Shown here: piece by piece, positions 16,755 through 25,127 of the stretch
How positions within the stretch are numbered: the first letter of the stretch is position 1
How the letters are laid out: every line of letters begins with the position of its first letter
NCBI RefSeq assembly: GCF_021654775.1
Contig: NZ_AP025343.1
Span: forward strand, 2,137,501 to 2,201,500
Reading direction: 5' to 3'
Origin: Paenibacillus azoreducens
GTDB lineage: Bacteria; Bacillota; Bacilli; Paenibacillales; Paenibacillaceae
Length of the DNA stretch: 64,000 bases
Notes under the pieces: model-generated
What the model was told of the DNA's origin: nothing
Databases searched by the model: none
What the model saw: the letters and a program-made list of their open reading frames with translations, nothing else
Translations under genes and position numbers: made by a program

Positions 16755-18212
16755 TTAGCTGCAGGCGCAATTCAGCACCGGCTTGCGCGCGGCCGTCGTT
16801 TCGTCCAGACGGGTAACCGGCGTATCGTAAGGTGCATTCAGAAGCAGCTCCGGCTGCTCCTCGGCTTCCTTGGCGATTTGGATCATCGTATCGATAAACG
16901 CATCCAGCGTATCTTTGCTTTCGGTTTCCGTCGGTTCGATCATGATACATTCTTCCACATTAAGCGGGAAGTAGATGGTTGGCGGATGGTAGCCGAAATC
17001 AAGCAGGCGTTTGGCTACATCCAGAGTACGCACACCATATTGCTTCAGCGGCGTGCCAGACATCACGAACTCGTGTTTGCAGATGCCTGGATACGGAATA
17101 TCAAAATAAGGTTCAAGACGTTTCATCATGTAGTTGGCGTTCAGCACGGCGCATTCCGATACGCGGCGCAAGCCTTCAGGACCATAGCTACGCATGTACG
17201 TATACGCCCGGACCAGAATGCCGAAATTGCCGTAATAAGCTTTTACGCGGCCGATCGATTGCTCGTTAGCGCCTTCCAGCGTAAAGAGGCCTTCTTCTGT
17301 TTTCGTAACGTACGGTCGCGGCAGGAACGGCGTGAGCAGACTTTTTACGCCGACCGGGCCTGCGCCGGGACCGCCGCCGCCATGCGGCGTGCTCATCGTT
17401 TTGTGCAGGTTCAAATGCACAACGTCAAAGCCCATGTCGCCAGGGCGGGTGATGCCCATGATGGCGTTGGAATTAGCGCCGTCGTAGTACAGAAGCCCGC
17501 CGGCTTCGTGAACGATTGCGGCTATTTCCTGGATCTGCTCTTCGAACAGGCCGAGCGTGTTCGGATTGGTCAGCATCAGGGCAGCCGTGTCGCTGCCGAC
17601 TGCTGCGCGCAGCGCATCCAAGTCGACCAGTCCTTTGTCCGTGGACGGGATCGTGATGGTTTGCAGCCCGGCAACGGAAGCGCTGGCCGGATTCGTACCA
17701 TGCGACGAGTCCGGCACGATCACCTTGTCGCGCTGCTCTCCGCGGCTTTCATGGTATGCGCGGATCATCATGAGGCCGGTCCATTCGCCATGTGCGCCGG
17801 CGGCCGGCTGCAGCGTTACGGCATCCATGCCGGTAAGCCCCGCCAAATCCTGCTGCAGCTGATACAACAGCTGGAGTGCGCCTTGGATGCTTTCTTCGGG
17901 CTGATAAGGATGGAGTTTGGCGAATCCCGGGTAGCGCGCTACATCTTCATTGACTTTCGGATTGTATTTCATCGTGCAGGAGCCAAGCGGATAAAATCCG
18001 TTGTCCACGCCGAAATTGCGGCGGGAAAGCTCGGTATAGTGGCGGATAACATCAACTTCGAATACTTCAGGCAAAGCCGCCGGCTCGCTGCGCAGCATGG
18101 AGGCCGGAATGACGGATTCCGCTTCCAGCTCCGGCACGTCGAGTTCCGGCAGGGAGTATGCGATACGTCCGGGATGGCTCAGTTCAAATATCAATGCTTT
18201 TTCCTGTATCAT
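16755..18212 (-). CDS. gcvPB: Glycine dehydrogenase (decarboxylating) subunit 2
   Basis: PLP-carrying half of the split P-protein of the glycine cleavage system; decarboxylates glycine and passes the aminomethyl group to lipoyl-GcvH. 485 residues. The PLP lysine is in [20 protein letters not shown]; also [17 protein letters not shown] and [15 protein letters not shown] [11 protein letters not shown]. Its start overlaps the gcvPA stop by 4 bases (ATGA), so the subunits are translationally coupled. Last gene of gcvT-gcvPA-gcvPB, ending in a shared terminator. The C-terminus ends in cysteines (NCACS), an unremarkable family variation as far as I can tell. Confidence 0.96.
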   Translation of the reverse strand: MIQEKALIFELSHPGRIAYSLPELDVPELEAESVIPASMLRSEPAALPEVFEVDVIRHYTELSRRNFGVDNGFYPLGSCTMKYNPKVNEDVARYPGFAKLHPYQPEESIQGALQLLYQLQQDLAGLTGMDAVTLQPAAGAHGEWTGLMMIRAYHESRGEQRDKVIVPDSSHGTNPASASVAGLQTITIPSTDKGLVDLDALRAAVGSDTAALMLTNPNTLGLFEEQIQEIAAIVHEAGGLLYYDGANSNAIMGITRPGDMGFDVVHLNLHKTMSTPHGGGGPGAGPVGVKSLLTPFLPRPYVTKTEEGLFTLEGANEQSIGRVKAYYGNFGILVRAYTYMRSYGPEGLRRVSECAVLNANYMMKRLEPYFDIPYPGICKHEFVMSGTPLKQYGVRTLDVAKRLLDFGYHPPTIYFPLNVEECIMIEPTETESKDTLDAFIDTMIQIAKEAEEQPELLLNAPYDTPVTRLDETTAARKPVLNCACS

Positions 18213-19561
18213 AAACAGCCCTCCAGCAGTGATGCGAATTGGTCAATCTGTTCTTTGGTTCTGCGTTCGGTCACGGCGATCAGCATATGTCCTTCAAGCT
18301 CCGGATACGAGCGGCCAAGGTCATAACCTCCAAGAAAACCTTCCTTGAGCAGCTTCTTGTTGACGTCGGAAACGGATGCGCCGCCAGGAAGCTTGATTAC
18401 AAATTCATTAAAATATGGAGCCGTATACGCCAGCGTCACGCCAGGCACTTTGGTCAGCCGATCTGCGGCGTAATGGCTTTTTTGCAAGTTAAGTTTGCCG
18501 ACATCGATCAGTCCCTGTTTGCCCATCACCGACAAATATACGGAGGCGCAAAGCGCAAGCAGCGCCTGGTTCGAACAGATATTCGAGGTCGCTTTTTCAC
18601 GGCGGATATGCTGTTCACGGGCCTGCAGCGTCAGCACAAAACCGCGTTTGCCGTTCCGGTCGACCGTCTGGCCGACAATCCGTCCCGGCATTCTGCGCAT
18701 ATGATCCTTGGATACGGCGAAAAATCCGCAAGTCGGACCGCCTAACGAAGCTGCAATGCCAAGCGGTTGGGCGTCTCCCACCACGATATCGGCGCCAAGC
18801 TTGCCGGGTGCTTCCAGAAGTCCCAGCGACAATGGATTGGTGCTTACAACCATGAGGCCTTTGTGGGCATGGATCAGGTTGCCGATCGCAGCGAGATCTT
18901 CAACCGAACCGAAGAAGTTCGGGTTTTGCACCAGAACGGCGGCGGTATCGCCTGTGACAACCTTGGCCAGTTCTTCCATGTCCGTTACGCCATTTTTGGT
19001 GCCAACTTCCACGATGTCGAGTCCGAGACCATGGGCATAGGTGTGAATCACCTGTCTGGATTCCGGATGAACGGCAGAGGAGATCACGAGCTTGCTGCGC
19101 TTGGTAGCCGCACTTGCCAGTGAACCGGCTTCAGCAAGGGCTGTCGCGCCGTCATACATGCTGGCATTGGCAACAGCCATGCCCGTAAGTTCGCAAATAT
19201 AGGATTGGAACTCGAATATGGCCTGCAGCTCGCCTTGGCTTACTTCGGCTTGATAAGGCGTATAGGCGGTATAAAATTCCGATCTCGATACCACATGGTT
19301 GATCACGGACGGAATATGATGGTCATAAAGTCCGGCGCCAAGGAAGCTTGGGTATTGGTCGGTATTGGCGTTTTTGGCGGCAAGGGCGGACAAGTGGGTA
19401 GTAAGGGCATATTCGTCCAGACCTTTGGATACGGGCAGTTCGCCTTTAAACCGGATTTCGTCCGGGATATCCTTGAACAAATCTTCGATGGAGTTCAGTC
19501 CGACGGTTTTCAGCATTTCCTGCTGATCCTGCTCGGTCATGGGCAAATAACGATGTTTCAC
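18209..19561 (-). CDS. gcvPA: Glycine dehydrogenase (decarboxylating) subunit 1
   Basis: Non-PLP half of the P-protein heterodimer, 450 residues, with family blocks [54 protein letters not shown], and [20 protein letters not shown]. It starts with GTG that overlaps the gcvT stop (GTGA). Operon position 2 of gcvT-gcvPA-gcvPB, under the glycine riboswitch upstream of gcvT. Confidence 0.96.
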   Translation of the reverse strand: MKHRYLPMTEQDQQEMLKTVGLNSIEDLFKDIPDEIRFKGELPVSKGLDEYALTTHLSALAAKNANTDQYPSFLGAGLYDHHIPSVINHVVSRSEFYTAYTPYQAEVSQGELQAIFEFQSYICELTGMAVANASMYDGATALAEAGSLASAATKRSKLVISSAVHPESRQVIHTYAHGLGLDIVEVGTKNGVTDMEELAKVVTGDTAAVLVQNPNFFGSVEDLAAIGNLIHAHKGLMVVSTNPLSLGLLEAPGKLGADIVVGDAQPLGIAASLGGPTCGFFAVSKDHMRRMPGRIVGQTVDRNGKRGFVLTLQAREQHIRREKATSNICSNQALLALCASVYLSVMGKQGLIDVGKLNLQKSHYAADRLTKVPGVTLAYTAPYFNEFVIKLPGGASVSDVNKKLLKEGFLGGYDLGRSYPELEGHMLIAVTERRTKEQIDQFASLLEGCL

Positions 19562-20679
19562 TTGGAGTCAGCTCCTTTTCGGGCTCTTTTGTAAAAAGGC
19601 GTGCTTACAACTTCGGCTTTCAGACGTTTGCCGCGTATTTCCACTTCAACCTGCGTGCCGGTCGCGGCATGATTGCTGTCAATCAAAGCAAGGCCCAGGT
19701 TGCGTTTGAGGGTTGGCGATTGGGTTCCGGTAGTGATTTCACCGATCTGCGTGTCGCCGGCATAAACAGGATAATGGGAACGCGGGATGCCGCGGTCAAT
19801 CATTTCCACGCCGACCAGTTTCCGCGGAACGCCGCTGCTTTTTTGCTGCTGTAGCGCTTGTTTGCCGATAAAATCATCCTCTTGGTTCAGCTTCACGAAA
19901 AAGCCGATGCCGCCTTCCAGCGGGGAGATTTCTTTGGACAGTTCCTGGCCATAAAGCGGCAGCTTCGCTTCAAACCGGAGCGTATCGCGGGCGCCGAGTC
20001 CTGCGGGCAGCAGTCCGTGCGCTTCTCCATGCTCGAACAATCCTCTCCATACAGTGGGAGCATCCGCCGCTTTAAGGTAAATTTCAAATCCGTCTTCACC
20101 GGTATAACCTGTGCGCGAGATAAGGACGGATGCGCCGAACAAGTTTACATTTTGCAGGAAGTGAAACGAACCGAGCGCTGACAGATCCGCATCTACGAGG
20201 GGATTCAGAATTTCCTCCGCTTTAGGTCCTTGGATCGCGAGAAGAGCCGTTTCGTCGGATTGATTGGTCATTTGAACTCCATTTTTCAGATGCTGCTGCA
20301 GCCATTCCCAGTCTTTGTCGATGTTGGATGCGTTGACGACAAGCATGTAAGACTGCTCTTCCAGCTTGTAAATCAGCAAATCATCAACGACGCCTCCGTC
20401 CGGATAACACAGGGCACTGTACTGCGCCTGGCCGGGTTCGAGTTTAGTTACATCATTGACGGTCATGTACTGAATAAAGCTTTCGGCCTCCGGACCGCTC
20501 ACCATAAACTCTCCCATATGGGACACATCGAATAAACCGGCGGCTTCACGAACGGCCTCATGCTCTTTATGAATGCCGCTAAACTGGACCGGCAGCTCCC
20601 AACCGCCAAAATCGATGCACCGCACGCCAGGGATTTCGGCATACAGAGGGTAAAGCGGGGTACGTTTCAGCTCGGACAC
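19558..20679 (-). CDS. gcvT: Aminomethyltransferase, glycine cleavage T protein
   Basis: Moves the methylene group from aminomethyl-GcvH to tetrahydrofolate and releases ammonia. 373 residues. GcvT blocks: [57 protein letters not shown]. The GTG at 20679 is chosen because AAGGAG lies a few bases upstream; longer in-frame extensions enter the riboswitch terminator. First gene of the gcv operon. Its leader carries a tandem glycine riboswitch and terminator. Confidence 0.95.
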   Translation of the reverse strand: MSELKRTPLYPLYAEIPGVRCIDFGGWELPVQFSGIHKEHEAVREAAGLFDVSHMGEFMVSGPEAESFIQYMTVNDVTKLEPGQAQYSALCYPDGGVVDDLLIYKLEEQSYMLVVNASNIDKDWEWLQQHLKNGVQMTNQSDETALLAIQGPKAEEILNPLVDADLSALGSFHFLQNVNLFGASVLISRTGYTGEDGFEIYLKAADAPTVWRGLFEHGEAHGLLPAGLGARDTLRFEAKLPLYGQELSKEISPLEGGIGFFVKLNQEDDFIGKQALQQQKSSGVPRKLVGVEMIDRGIPRSHYPVYAGDTQIGEITTGTQSPTLKRNLGLALIDSNHAATGTQVEVEIRGKRLKAEVVSTPFYKRARKGADSK

Positions 20680-20741
20680 GTTTCCATCTCCTTCTCTATT
20701 CACATTTTTAAAAAGAGGATTTTGCAAAATCCCGAAAACAC

Positions 20742-20806
20742 AAAAAGGACAGGCAGAAGAATAAGCATACCGCATTTTGCGGCATACCGGTTCTTATGCT
20801 CTGTCC
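20742..20806 (-). terminator. Riboswitch-controlled terminator upstream of gcvT
   Basis: Minus strand: GGACAG (complement of 20801-20806), the last conserved bases of aptamer II, pairs with CTGTCC followed by TTTTT (20742-20753). Between them AGCATAAGAA pairs partly with TTATTCTTCT, and an inner GTATGCCGC/GCGGTATGC stem closes the structure. Because GGACAG cannot pair in both helices, glycine binding should open expression (ON switch), as known for gcvT riboswitches. Confidence 0.8.
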
Positions 20807-21345
20807 TTGGTACCTGAGAGTTACCTTGCCAAATACGGCCGCTGTAAGACTAAAGGATAATAAAGCTTCAGTGCCGGCAGGCAAGTTTCCCCTTGGGTGA
20901 TTCTTCGGTCAAGAATTCTCTCCAGAGATGCGTCCGATAATGGTCCTTTTGCCTGAGAGATTCACCCTGTTGTAAGGGTTTACTCCTTCGGCGTCACTAT
21001 ATAAAAGAGGTTGTTCAAAAAGTCCGCTTTTGATAAGAAAACCAATCGAGGTCAATACAAGGATGAGCGACCGCGATGCAAAGGTAGGTTTTCTTGCGAT
21101 ATAGAATTTCATCAGCTGTGCTGATAACTCATGAATTCTATATCTAACACGAAGTGAATCAGGAAGTGAACTCGGCATCGAATCTTGAATTCAGCCGGGC
21201 CTTCTGGTGCTCACGTACCCACTACGTACGCTCCGCTCCTTTCGTCCCTATCTTCATCCAACCTTCTCGGTGCTGAAAACCGGCCTTTTTTGAACACGCA
21301 TTAAATCAGTAATCTCTCCCATTACCTTCATCCGCTATTGAATTG
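20801..21345 (-). promoter_or_regulatory. Tandem glycine riboswitch of gcvT, interrupted in aptamer I
   Basis: Minus strand, downstream half (20801-21000): CGCCGAAGGAGTAAAC, AATCTCTCAGGCAAAAGGAC, the linker GACGCATCTCTGGAGAG, then aptamer II with CACCCAAGGGGAAAC and AACTCTCAGGTACCAAGGAC. The 5' strand of aptamer I is 300 bases further upstream: GGTAATGGGAGAGATTACT (complement of 21308-21326). P1 forms only across the gap: GGTAATGG (21319-21326) pairs with CCATTATC (20936-20943), 8 pairs with one G-U. The 285-bp element at 21012-21296 lies between. Also TTACT (21308-21312) can pair with AGTGA (20994-20998), closing the arm that now holds the insert. The riboswitch therefore looks intact but enlarged. 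Confidence 0.87.
21012..21296. mobile_element. MITE-like element inserted in the glycine riboswitch
   Basis: 285 bp with imperfect terminal inverted repeats: TGTTCAAAAAGTCCGCTTTT at the left end and TGTTCAAAAAAGGCCGGTTTT-like sequence on the opposite strand at the right end. A central palindrome, ATATAGAATT...AATTCTATAT around CATCAGC/GCTGATA, lies near 21100-21144. No open frame that looks like a transposase. No clear target-site duplication was seen. Probably moved in trans by a full-length relative elsewhere in the genome. Confidence 0.7.
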
Positions 21346-21356
21346 TCTTACTACCA

Positions 21357-21385
21357 TTAATACTCAAAGGCGGCGGGAATGTCAA
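21357..21385 (-). promoter_or_regulatory. Promoter of the gcv operon
   Basis: Minus strand TTGACA (21380-21385), 17-base spacer, TATTAA (21357-21362). It lies upstream of the isolated 5' strand of aptamer I, so transcription must cross the inserted element. This supports the split-riboswitch reading. Confidence 0.78.
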
Positions 21386-21419
21386 CAGAATTATGAGGCA
21401 AAAACCCAGGATTCAAGGC

Positions 21420-21463
21420 AAGGAAGAATCTCACAAAATCTTTTGATTTTTTCTTCCTTTTTT
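21420..21463 (+). terminator. Orphan terminator-like hairpin between the gcv and sda promoters
   Basis: AAGGAAGAA and TTCTTCCTT, with inner AAAATC/GATTTT, form a stem followed by T's on the plus strand. No gene precedes it on that strand within 300 bases, so it may be a relic or may insulate the divergent operons. Confidence 0.5.
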
Positions 21464-21606
21464 ATACAGATTAATGACCGGCTCCGGCATTGCGCTTGGC
21501 GCCATGAAGTACATCCGCAGCGGCATGCGGATATAGGCGGCAGACACTCCACAATATGCATAGCGGCAAGGGCTGGCCTTGGATGCGGGAAATGGCTTTC
21601 GTTATA

Positions 21607-21689
21607 TTGACACCGCTGTTCCCTCTGCTTTATTCTTAAGGTGATTAGGATTGTAAATGGTTCCAAAACATAATTGATTTCGATATATA
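21607..21689 (+). promoter_or_regulatory. Candidate promoters of sdaAB-sdaAA-gcvH
   Basis: Two options: TTGACA (21607-21612) with TATTCT (21631-21636), spacer 18; and TTCCAA (21661-21666) with TATATA (21684-21689), spacer 17. The second would start transcription just inside the riboswitch 5' strand, so the first may be the true one. Confidence 0.5.
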
Positions 21690-21890
21690 GCGGATGAAGG
21701 CGAACGGGAGAGACCGTCCCCGGCAAGGAGGGCGGCACCGAAGGAGCAAGCTGCATGTACGCACATACAGGCGGCTAATCTCTCAGGTACAAGGAACCGT
21801 CGCCGGACGCGGCTCTGGAGAGAGCGTCAGCCACCCAAGGGGAACGCGGAAACGGTGATTTCCGTTTAAACTCTCAGGTACAAAGGACAG
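21690..21890 (+). promoter_or_regulatory. Tandem glycine riboswitch of sdaAB-sdaAA-gcvH
   Basis: Two aptamers in tandem. First: ACGGGAGAGACC, CACCGAAGGAGCAAGC, AATCTCTCAGGTACAAGGA, closed by a GGCGAACGG/CCGTCGCC P1 helix with a bulge. Then the linker CTCTGGAGAGAGCG and the second: CACCCAAGGGGAACGC, AACTCTCAGGTACAAAGGAC. It is uninterrupted, unlike the copy facing gcvT. A terminator that reuses GGACAG follows. Confidence 0.92.
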
Positions 21891-21927
21891 AGAAAAAGGT
21901 GCTGCATGCCTTTTTTGCTGTCTTTTT
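21886..21927 (+). terminator. Riboswitch-controlled terminator upstream of sdaAB
   Basis: GACAG (21886-21890, end of aptamer II) plus AAAAAGG pairs with CCTTTTTT and CTGTC (21918-21922), followed by TTTTT. Competition for GACAG with the aptamer predicts glycine-induced expression. Confidence 0.8.
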
Positions 21928-22049
21928 CTTTTGAAAACTATGCATTGTATGCGTTTTTCAGCAGAGCTGATGATGTCCGCGGGACATAAACCATTTTGAA
22001 AACTGTTCAAATTCCTGATACGAATACTTGCACAGGAGCGTGGAAGTCC

Positions 22050-22724
22050 TTGAGATTCAAAAATGTATTTTCTATCATCGGTCCGTCCATGGTGGGCCCC
22101 TCCAGTTCCCATACCGCTGGCGCCGTACGAATTGGGAGAGTTGCGCGCAAGCTGCTGGGTTGCCAGCCGGAGAAAGCGCAGATGACCTTGTTCGGATCTT
22201 TTGCCGAAACCTATTGGGGGCATGGGACGGATTTGGCTTTAACGGCCGGGCTTCTTAATTTTGACACAGACGATGAACGGATTCCGGAAGCCGATCTTGA
22301 AGCGGAGAAAGCCGGGATGGTCACGGAATGGGTGCAAGGAAAAGGAAACGGTCCCCATCCAAACTCCGTGAAAATATCGCTTTGGGGCGGAGACCGCAAG
22401 GCCGAGATCGTGGCGGCTTCGATCGGCGGAGGTACGATAGCGGTTTACTCGCTGAACGGTTTTGACGTGCAGATTACAGGGGAGTATCCGACGATTGCCG
22501 TCACCCATTCCGACCGTCAGGGCGTGCTTGCCAGTTTGACATCGCTGCTCAGCCGCGAAGGGATCAACATCGGTTATATGGACGTGGACCGCAAAGGACG
22601 AAGCGAAGCGGCCATGACGGTGTTTGAATTGGATTCTGCTCCTGAGGGGAGCCTGATCGAAGAGATGTTGAAACTGCCGCATGTTTTGGAAGTGACGTTG
22701 ATTGATTTGACCCAAAGGAGCTAA
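22050..22724 (+). CDS. sdaAB: L-serine dehydratase, iron-sulfur-dependent, beta subunit
   Basis: With SdaAA it deaminates L-serine to pyruvate and ammonia. 224 residues, starting (L)RFKNVFSIIGPSMVGPSSSH, the standard SdaAB opening, at a TTG codon with AGGAG 12 bases upstream; no in-frame ATG is nearby. The C-terminal half is an ACT domain (about residues 145-224: ITGEYPTIAVTHSDRQGVLA), which usually senses serine. The glycine riboswitch in the leader links serine deamination to glycine. Confidence 0.93.
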   Translation: MRFKNVFSIIGPSMVGPSSSHTAGAVRIGRVARKLLGCQPEKAQMTLFGSFAETYWGHGTDLALTAGLLNFDTDDERIPEADLEAEKAGMVTEWVQGKGNGPHPNSVKISLWGGDRKAEIVAASIGGGTIAVYSLNGFDVQITGEYPTIAVTHSDRQGVLASLTSLLSREGINIGYMDVDRKGRSEAAMTVFELDSAPEGSLIEEMLKLPHVLEVTLIDLTQRS

Positions 22725-22731
22725 TGGACTT

Positions 22732-23664
22732 ATGAGATTCGAAACGCTGGATCAGCTGGCAGAAATCTGTCTAAAAGAAAATAAAACGATTGCAGAAGTA
22801 ATGCTGGCGGATCAAGCCAAGGAAACGGGCATTTCTGCGGATGAGGTATTCCGGCAGATGGCGGAATATTATCAGGTCATGAAGGAAGCCGTCCAAAAAG
22901 GACTGACAGGCAATACCAAATCCCGCAGCGGGCTGACGGGGGGCGACGCCAAAAAAGTGGCGGATTACATGCGGCAAGGCGAATCTTCGCTTGGCGGTCC
23001 GTCCGCGACGGCGATGGCATATGCGCTGGCCGTATCTGAAGTGAACGCCTCCATGGGCAGAATCATTGCCACGCCGACCGCCGGCTCCTGCGGGATTATC
23101 CCCGGCGTGTTCGTCAGCGCGCAGGAGCGGTTCGGCTGGGATGACGACAAGCTGGTTCACGGCTTGTTTACCGCCGGCGCGATCGGCTTCGTTATCGCCA
23201 ACAACGCTTCGATTTCCGGCGCGGAGGGCGGCTGCCAAGCCGAAGTCGGATCCGCGATCGGCATGGCGGCCGGGGCGATGGTCGAGCTGCGGGGAGGTTC
23301 GGCGCAACAGGCTGTACATGCCGTAGGCCTTGCTTTGAAGAACTGCCTGGGCCTCATCTGCGATCCCGTTGCCGGGCTGGTTGAAATCCCCTGCATCGTG
23401 CGGAACGGTCTGGGGGCCGTCACCGCGCTGGCAGCAGCCGATATGGCCCTTGCCGGCGTCGGCAGCGTGATTCCTGCCGATGAAGTTATCGGCGTCATGC
23501 TTGAGGTGGGCAGCGCCATGCCGACCAAACACCGCGAAACCGGTAAGGGCGGTCTGGCCGCAACACCTACCGGACGCAAGCTGACCAAAGAACTGGTCGA
23601 GCAGCGCCGCCGCAAAGCCAAGGAAGCCAAAGAAGCCAAACAACCACCGTCAGACACCAAATAA
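22732..23664 (+). CDS. sdaAA: L-serine dehydratase, iron-sulfur-dependent, alpha subunit
   Basis: Catalytic [4Fe-4S] subunit. 310 residues with the serine dehydratase blocks SSLGGPSATAMAYALAVSEV, TAGSCGIIPGV, EGGCQAEVGSA, and LKNCLGLICDPVAGLVEIPC; conserved cysteines in these bind the cluster. Seven bases after sdaAB, so one operon. The lysine/alanine-rich C-terminal tail (KAKEAKEAKQ) is disordered-looking. gcvH follows 62 bases later. Confidence 0.95.
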   Translation: MRFETLDQLAEICLKENKTIAEVMLADQAKETGISADEVFRQMAEYYQVMKEAVQKGLTGNTKSRSGLTGGDAKKVADYMRQGESSLGGPSATAMAYALAVSEVNASMGRIIATPTAGSCGIIPGVFVSAQERFGWDDDKLVHGLFTAGAIGFVIANNASISGAEGGCQAEVGSAIGMAAGAMVELRGGSAQQAVHAVGLALKNCLGLICDPVAGLVEIPCIVRNGLGAVTALAAADMALAGVGSVIPADEVIGVMLEVGSAMPTKHRETGKGGLAATPTGRKLTKELVEQRRRKAKEAKEAKQPPSDTK

Positions 23665-23726
23665 TGGCTCATCAAAGTAACATGTTACGAAGATCATTAC
23701 ACTAATCGAAGGAGAGTTGTGAACAA

Positions 23727-24119
23727 ATGAGCAATGTGAAAGAGAACCGTTGGTACAGCAAGGATCATGAATGGGTAGAAAAGGTAAGCGGAAACGTCGT
23801 GCGCATCGGAATCAGCGATTTTGCGCAGCATCAGCTCGGAGATATCGTGTTTGTGGAGCTGCCGGAAGAAGGCGCGGAAGTTGCAGCCGAGGAGAGCATC
23901 GGGACTATCGAGTCCGTAAAAACCGTTTCGGATCTGTTCTGTCCTGTCGGCGGTCAAGTCACGAAAATCAATTCGCAGCTCAGCGATGAGCCCGAACTCG
24001 TAAACAGCGAGCCGTACGACGGCGGATGGATGTTGGAGATCGAGGTGGAAGGCGATCTGGAAGAGCAGCTGTCGGCACTTCTGGACGCGGAGCAATACGA
24101 GAAATTTATTGAAGAATAA
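23727..24119 (+). CDS. gcvH: Glycine cleavage system H protein
   Basis: Lipoyl carrier that shuttles the aminomethyl intermediate between P, T and L proteins. 130 residues. The lipoylated lysine is in GTIESVKTVSDL; starts with the usual NRWYSKDHEWVEK. GAAGGAGAG lies before the ATG. It sits in the sda operon rather than with gcvT-gcvP, 62 bases after sdaAA, with a GTAACATGTTAC palindrome (23677-23688) in the gap and a terminator after it. Placement behind a second glycine riboswitch makes all gcv parts glycine-responsive. Confidence 0.95.
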   Translation: MSNVKENRWYSKDHEWVEKVSGNVVRIGISDFAQHQLGDIVFVELPEEGAEVAAEESIGTIESVKTVSDLFCPVGGQVTKINSQLSDEPELVNSEPYDGGWMLEIEVEGDLEEQLSALLDAEQYEKFIEE

Positions 24120-24138
24120 TTATATATTTTACGGAGGG

Positions 24139-24170
24139 CCGTCCCAAGATTTATGTGGGGCGGTTTTTTT
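24139..24170 (+). terminator. Intrinsic terminator after gcvH
   Basis: CCGTCCC and GGGGCGG stem (one G-U) with TTTTTTT, 20 bases after the gcvH stop. Confidence 0.85.
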
Positions 24171-24263
24171 GTTCCCTATACTAGTGGGAAATAGAACATG
24201 AGAAGGGGGGAACCTAACATGAGAAACATCACAATCGAATTATGATTGCGAGTGCTAAGACTT

Positions 24264-24460
24264 GAAGTGAGCCCCGGCCAATGGAATCAATTGATTGAGG
24301 ACATGAAGTGAGCCCCGGCCAATGGAATCAATTGATTGAGGACATGAAGTGGTCCCGGCAAACGGAATCAATTGACAGAGGACATGAAGTGGTCCCGGCA
24401 AACGGAATCAATTGACAGAGGACACGAAGTGGTCCCGGCCAATGGAATCAATTGACTGGC
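24264..24460. repeat. Five tandem 40-41-bp repeats
   Basis: Units start at about 24264, 24305, 24346, 24386 and 24426. The first two have GAAGTGAGCCCCGGCCAATG; the next two are identical to each other with GAAGTGGTCCCGGCAAACGG; the fifth is a hybrid. All contain GAATCAATTGA. No spacers, so not a CRISPR. It starts a gene-free island (24171-25127). Confidence 0.85.
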
Positions 24461-24476
24461 TGCTCCATCCGGAAAG

Positions 24477-24703
24477 TTGCAAAAGTGCATCTATTTCAGC
24501 GTTCCAGGCGATTATGGCTAGAAAGCTTGCAAAAGTGCATCTTTTCCCCAGCTTTTAGGCATAAGCAAACGATCCATGGTCAAATGGATGTACTTTCGCA
24601 ACAATTTTGCGTTTCACGCTATAGAAAGCCTGAAAAGGATGTACTTTCGCAACAATTTTTCATTTAACGCTATAAATTCCTGATAAAGAAGTACCTTTGC
24701 AAC
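24477..24703. repeat. Array of five 16-bp motifs with 50-bp period, inverted half-way
   Basis: GTTGCAAAAGTGCATC and CTTGCAAAAGTGCATC occur at about 24477 and 24527 on the plus strand. Complementary forms such as GATGTACTTTCGCAAC follow at about 24587, 24638 and 24688. Spacing within each arm is about 50 bases, so the whole array can fold on itself. No coding sense. Confidence 0.75.
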
Positions 24704-24866
24704 ATTTCTCTATTTTACATGATCGGCTGTCTGAAAAAGGCAGCGCCCTGAATTCATTTCATCATGGATTAATATCCAGGTTCAATCACTTCATATACAT
24801 CCATGAAGGAAATTGATCCCGATTGAACGAATTTTCCTTTTTATACATATTAACGGCTATAAAAGA

Positions 24867-24980
24867 GCATTTTGCAAAAATCCAAGGAGCAACTTTCAAT
24901 CAGCAATATATAGAGCGAAACGGTTTAGTTCGTCTATATATTGTACCCGGAAGCGGTTGGGATCGAATTTTGCAAAATCC
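24867..24980. repeat. Structured 114-bp intergenic repeat, copy B
   Basis: Homologue of 14383-14494: ATTTTGCAAAAATCCAA at the left, CCCGGAAGCGG and ATTTTGCAAAATCC at the right. Its inner stem is CAATATATAGA/TCTATATATTG, where copy A has GATATACAGG/CCTGTATAT. The 147 bases from here to the pullulanase start show no further gene. Confidence 0.7.
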
Positions 24981-25127
24981 TGAAATATAAATCACCGAAC
25001 GGCCGTTTCAAATTTGGGCTGTTGCAAAGCGCATATAAACCTTTGCAATTGGCAACACAAACACATAGGATGTGATGAAGCTATTTTTGCATACATCGAA
25101 TGTTTATGTTGTGGTGGTGTATAAATC

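Noticed and set aside
16878..18326. Plus-strand open frame of 482 codons opposite gcvPB
   Set aside because: Overlaps the whole of a certain gcvPB on the other strand; composition is Arg/His/Ala-rich as expected of an antisense frame.
22771..23643. Minus-strand open frame of 290 codons opposite sdaAA
   Set aside because: Antisense to a certain serine dehydratase subunit; no motif.
24264..24460. Possible CRISPR array
   Set aside because: The 40-41-bp units are directly adjacent with no unique spacers, the units differ in blocks, and no cas genes are near.
24452..24667. 71-codon open frame in the repeat island
   Set aside because: It runs through the 50-bp-period repeats, changes sense at the inversion and has no ribosome site.
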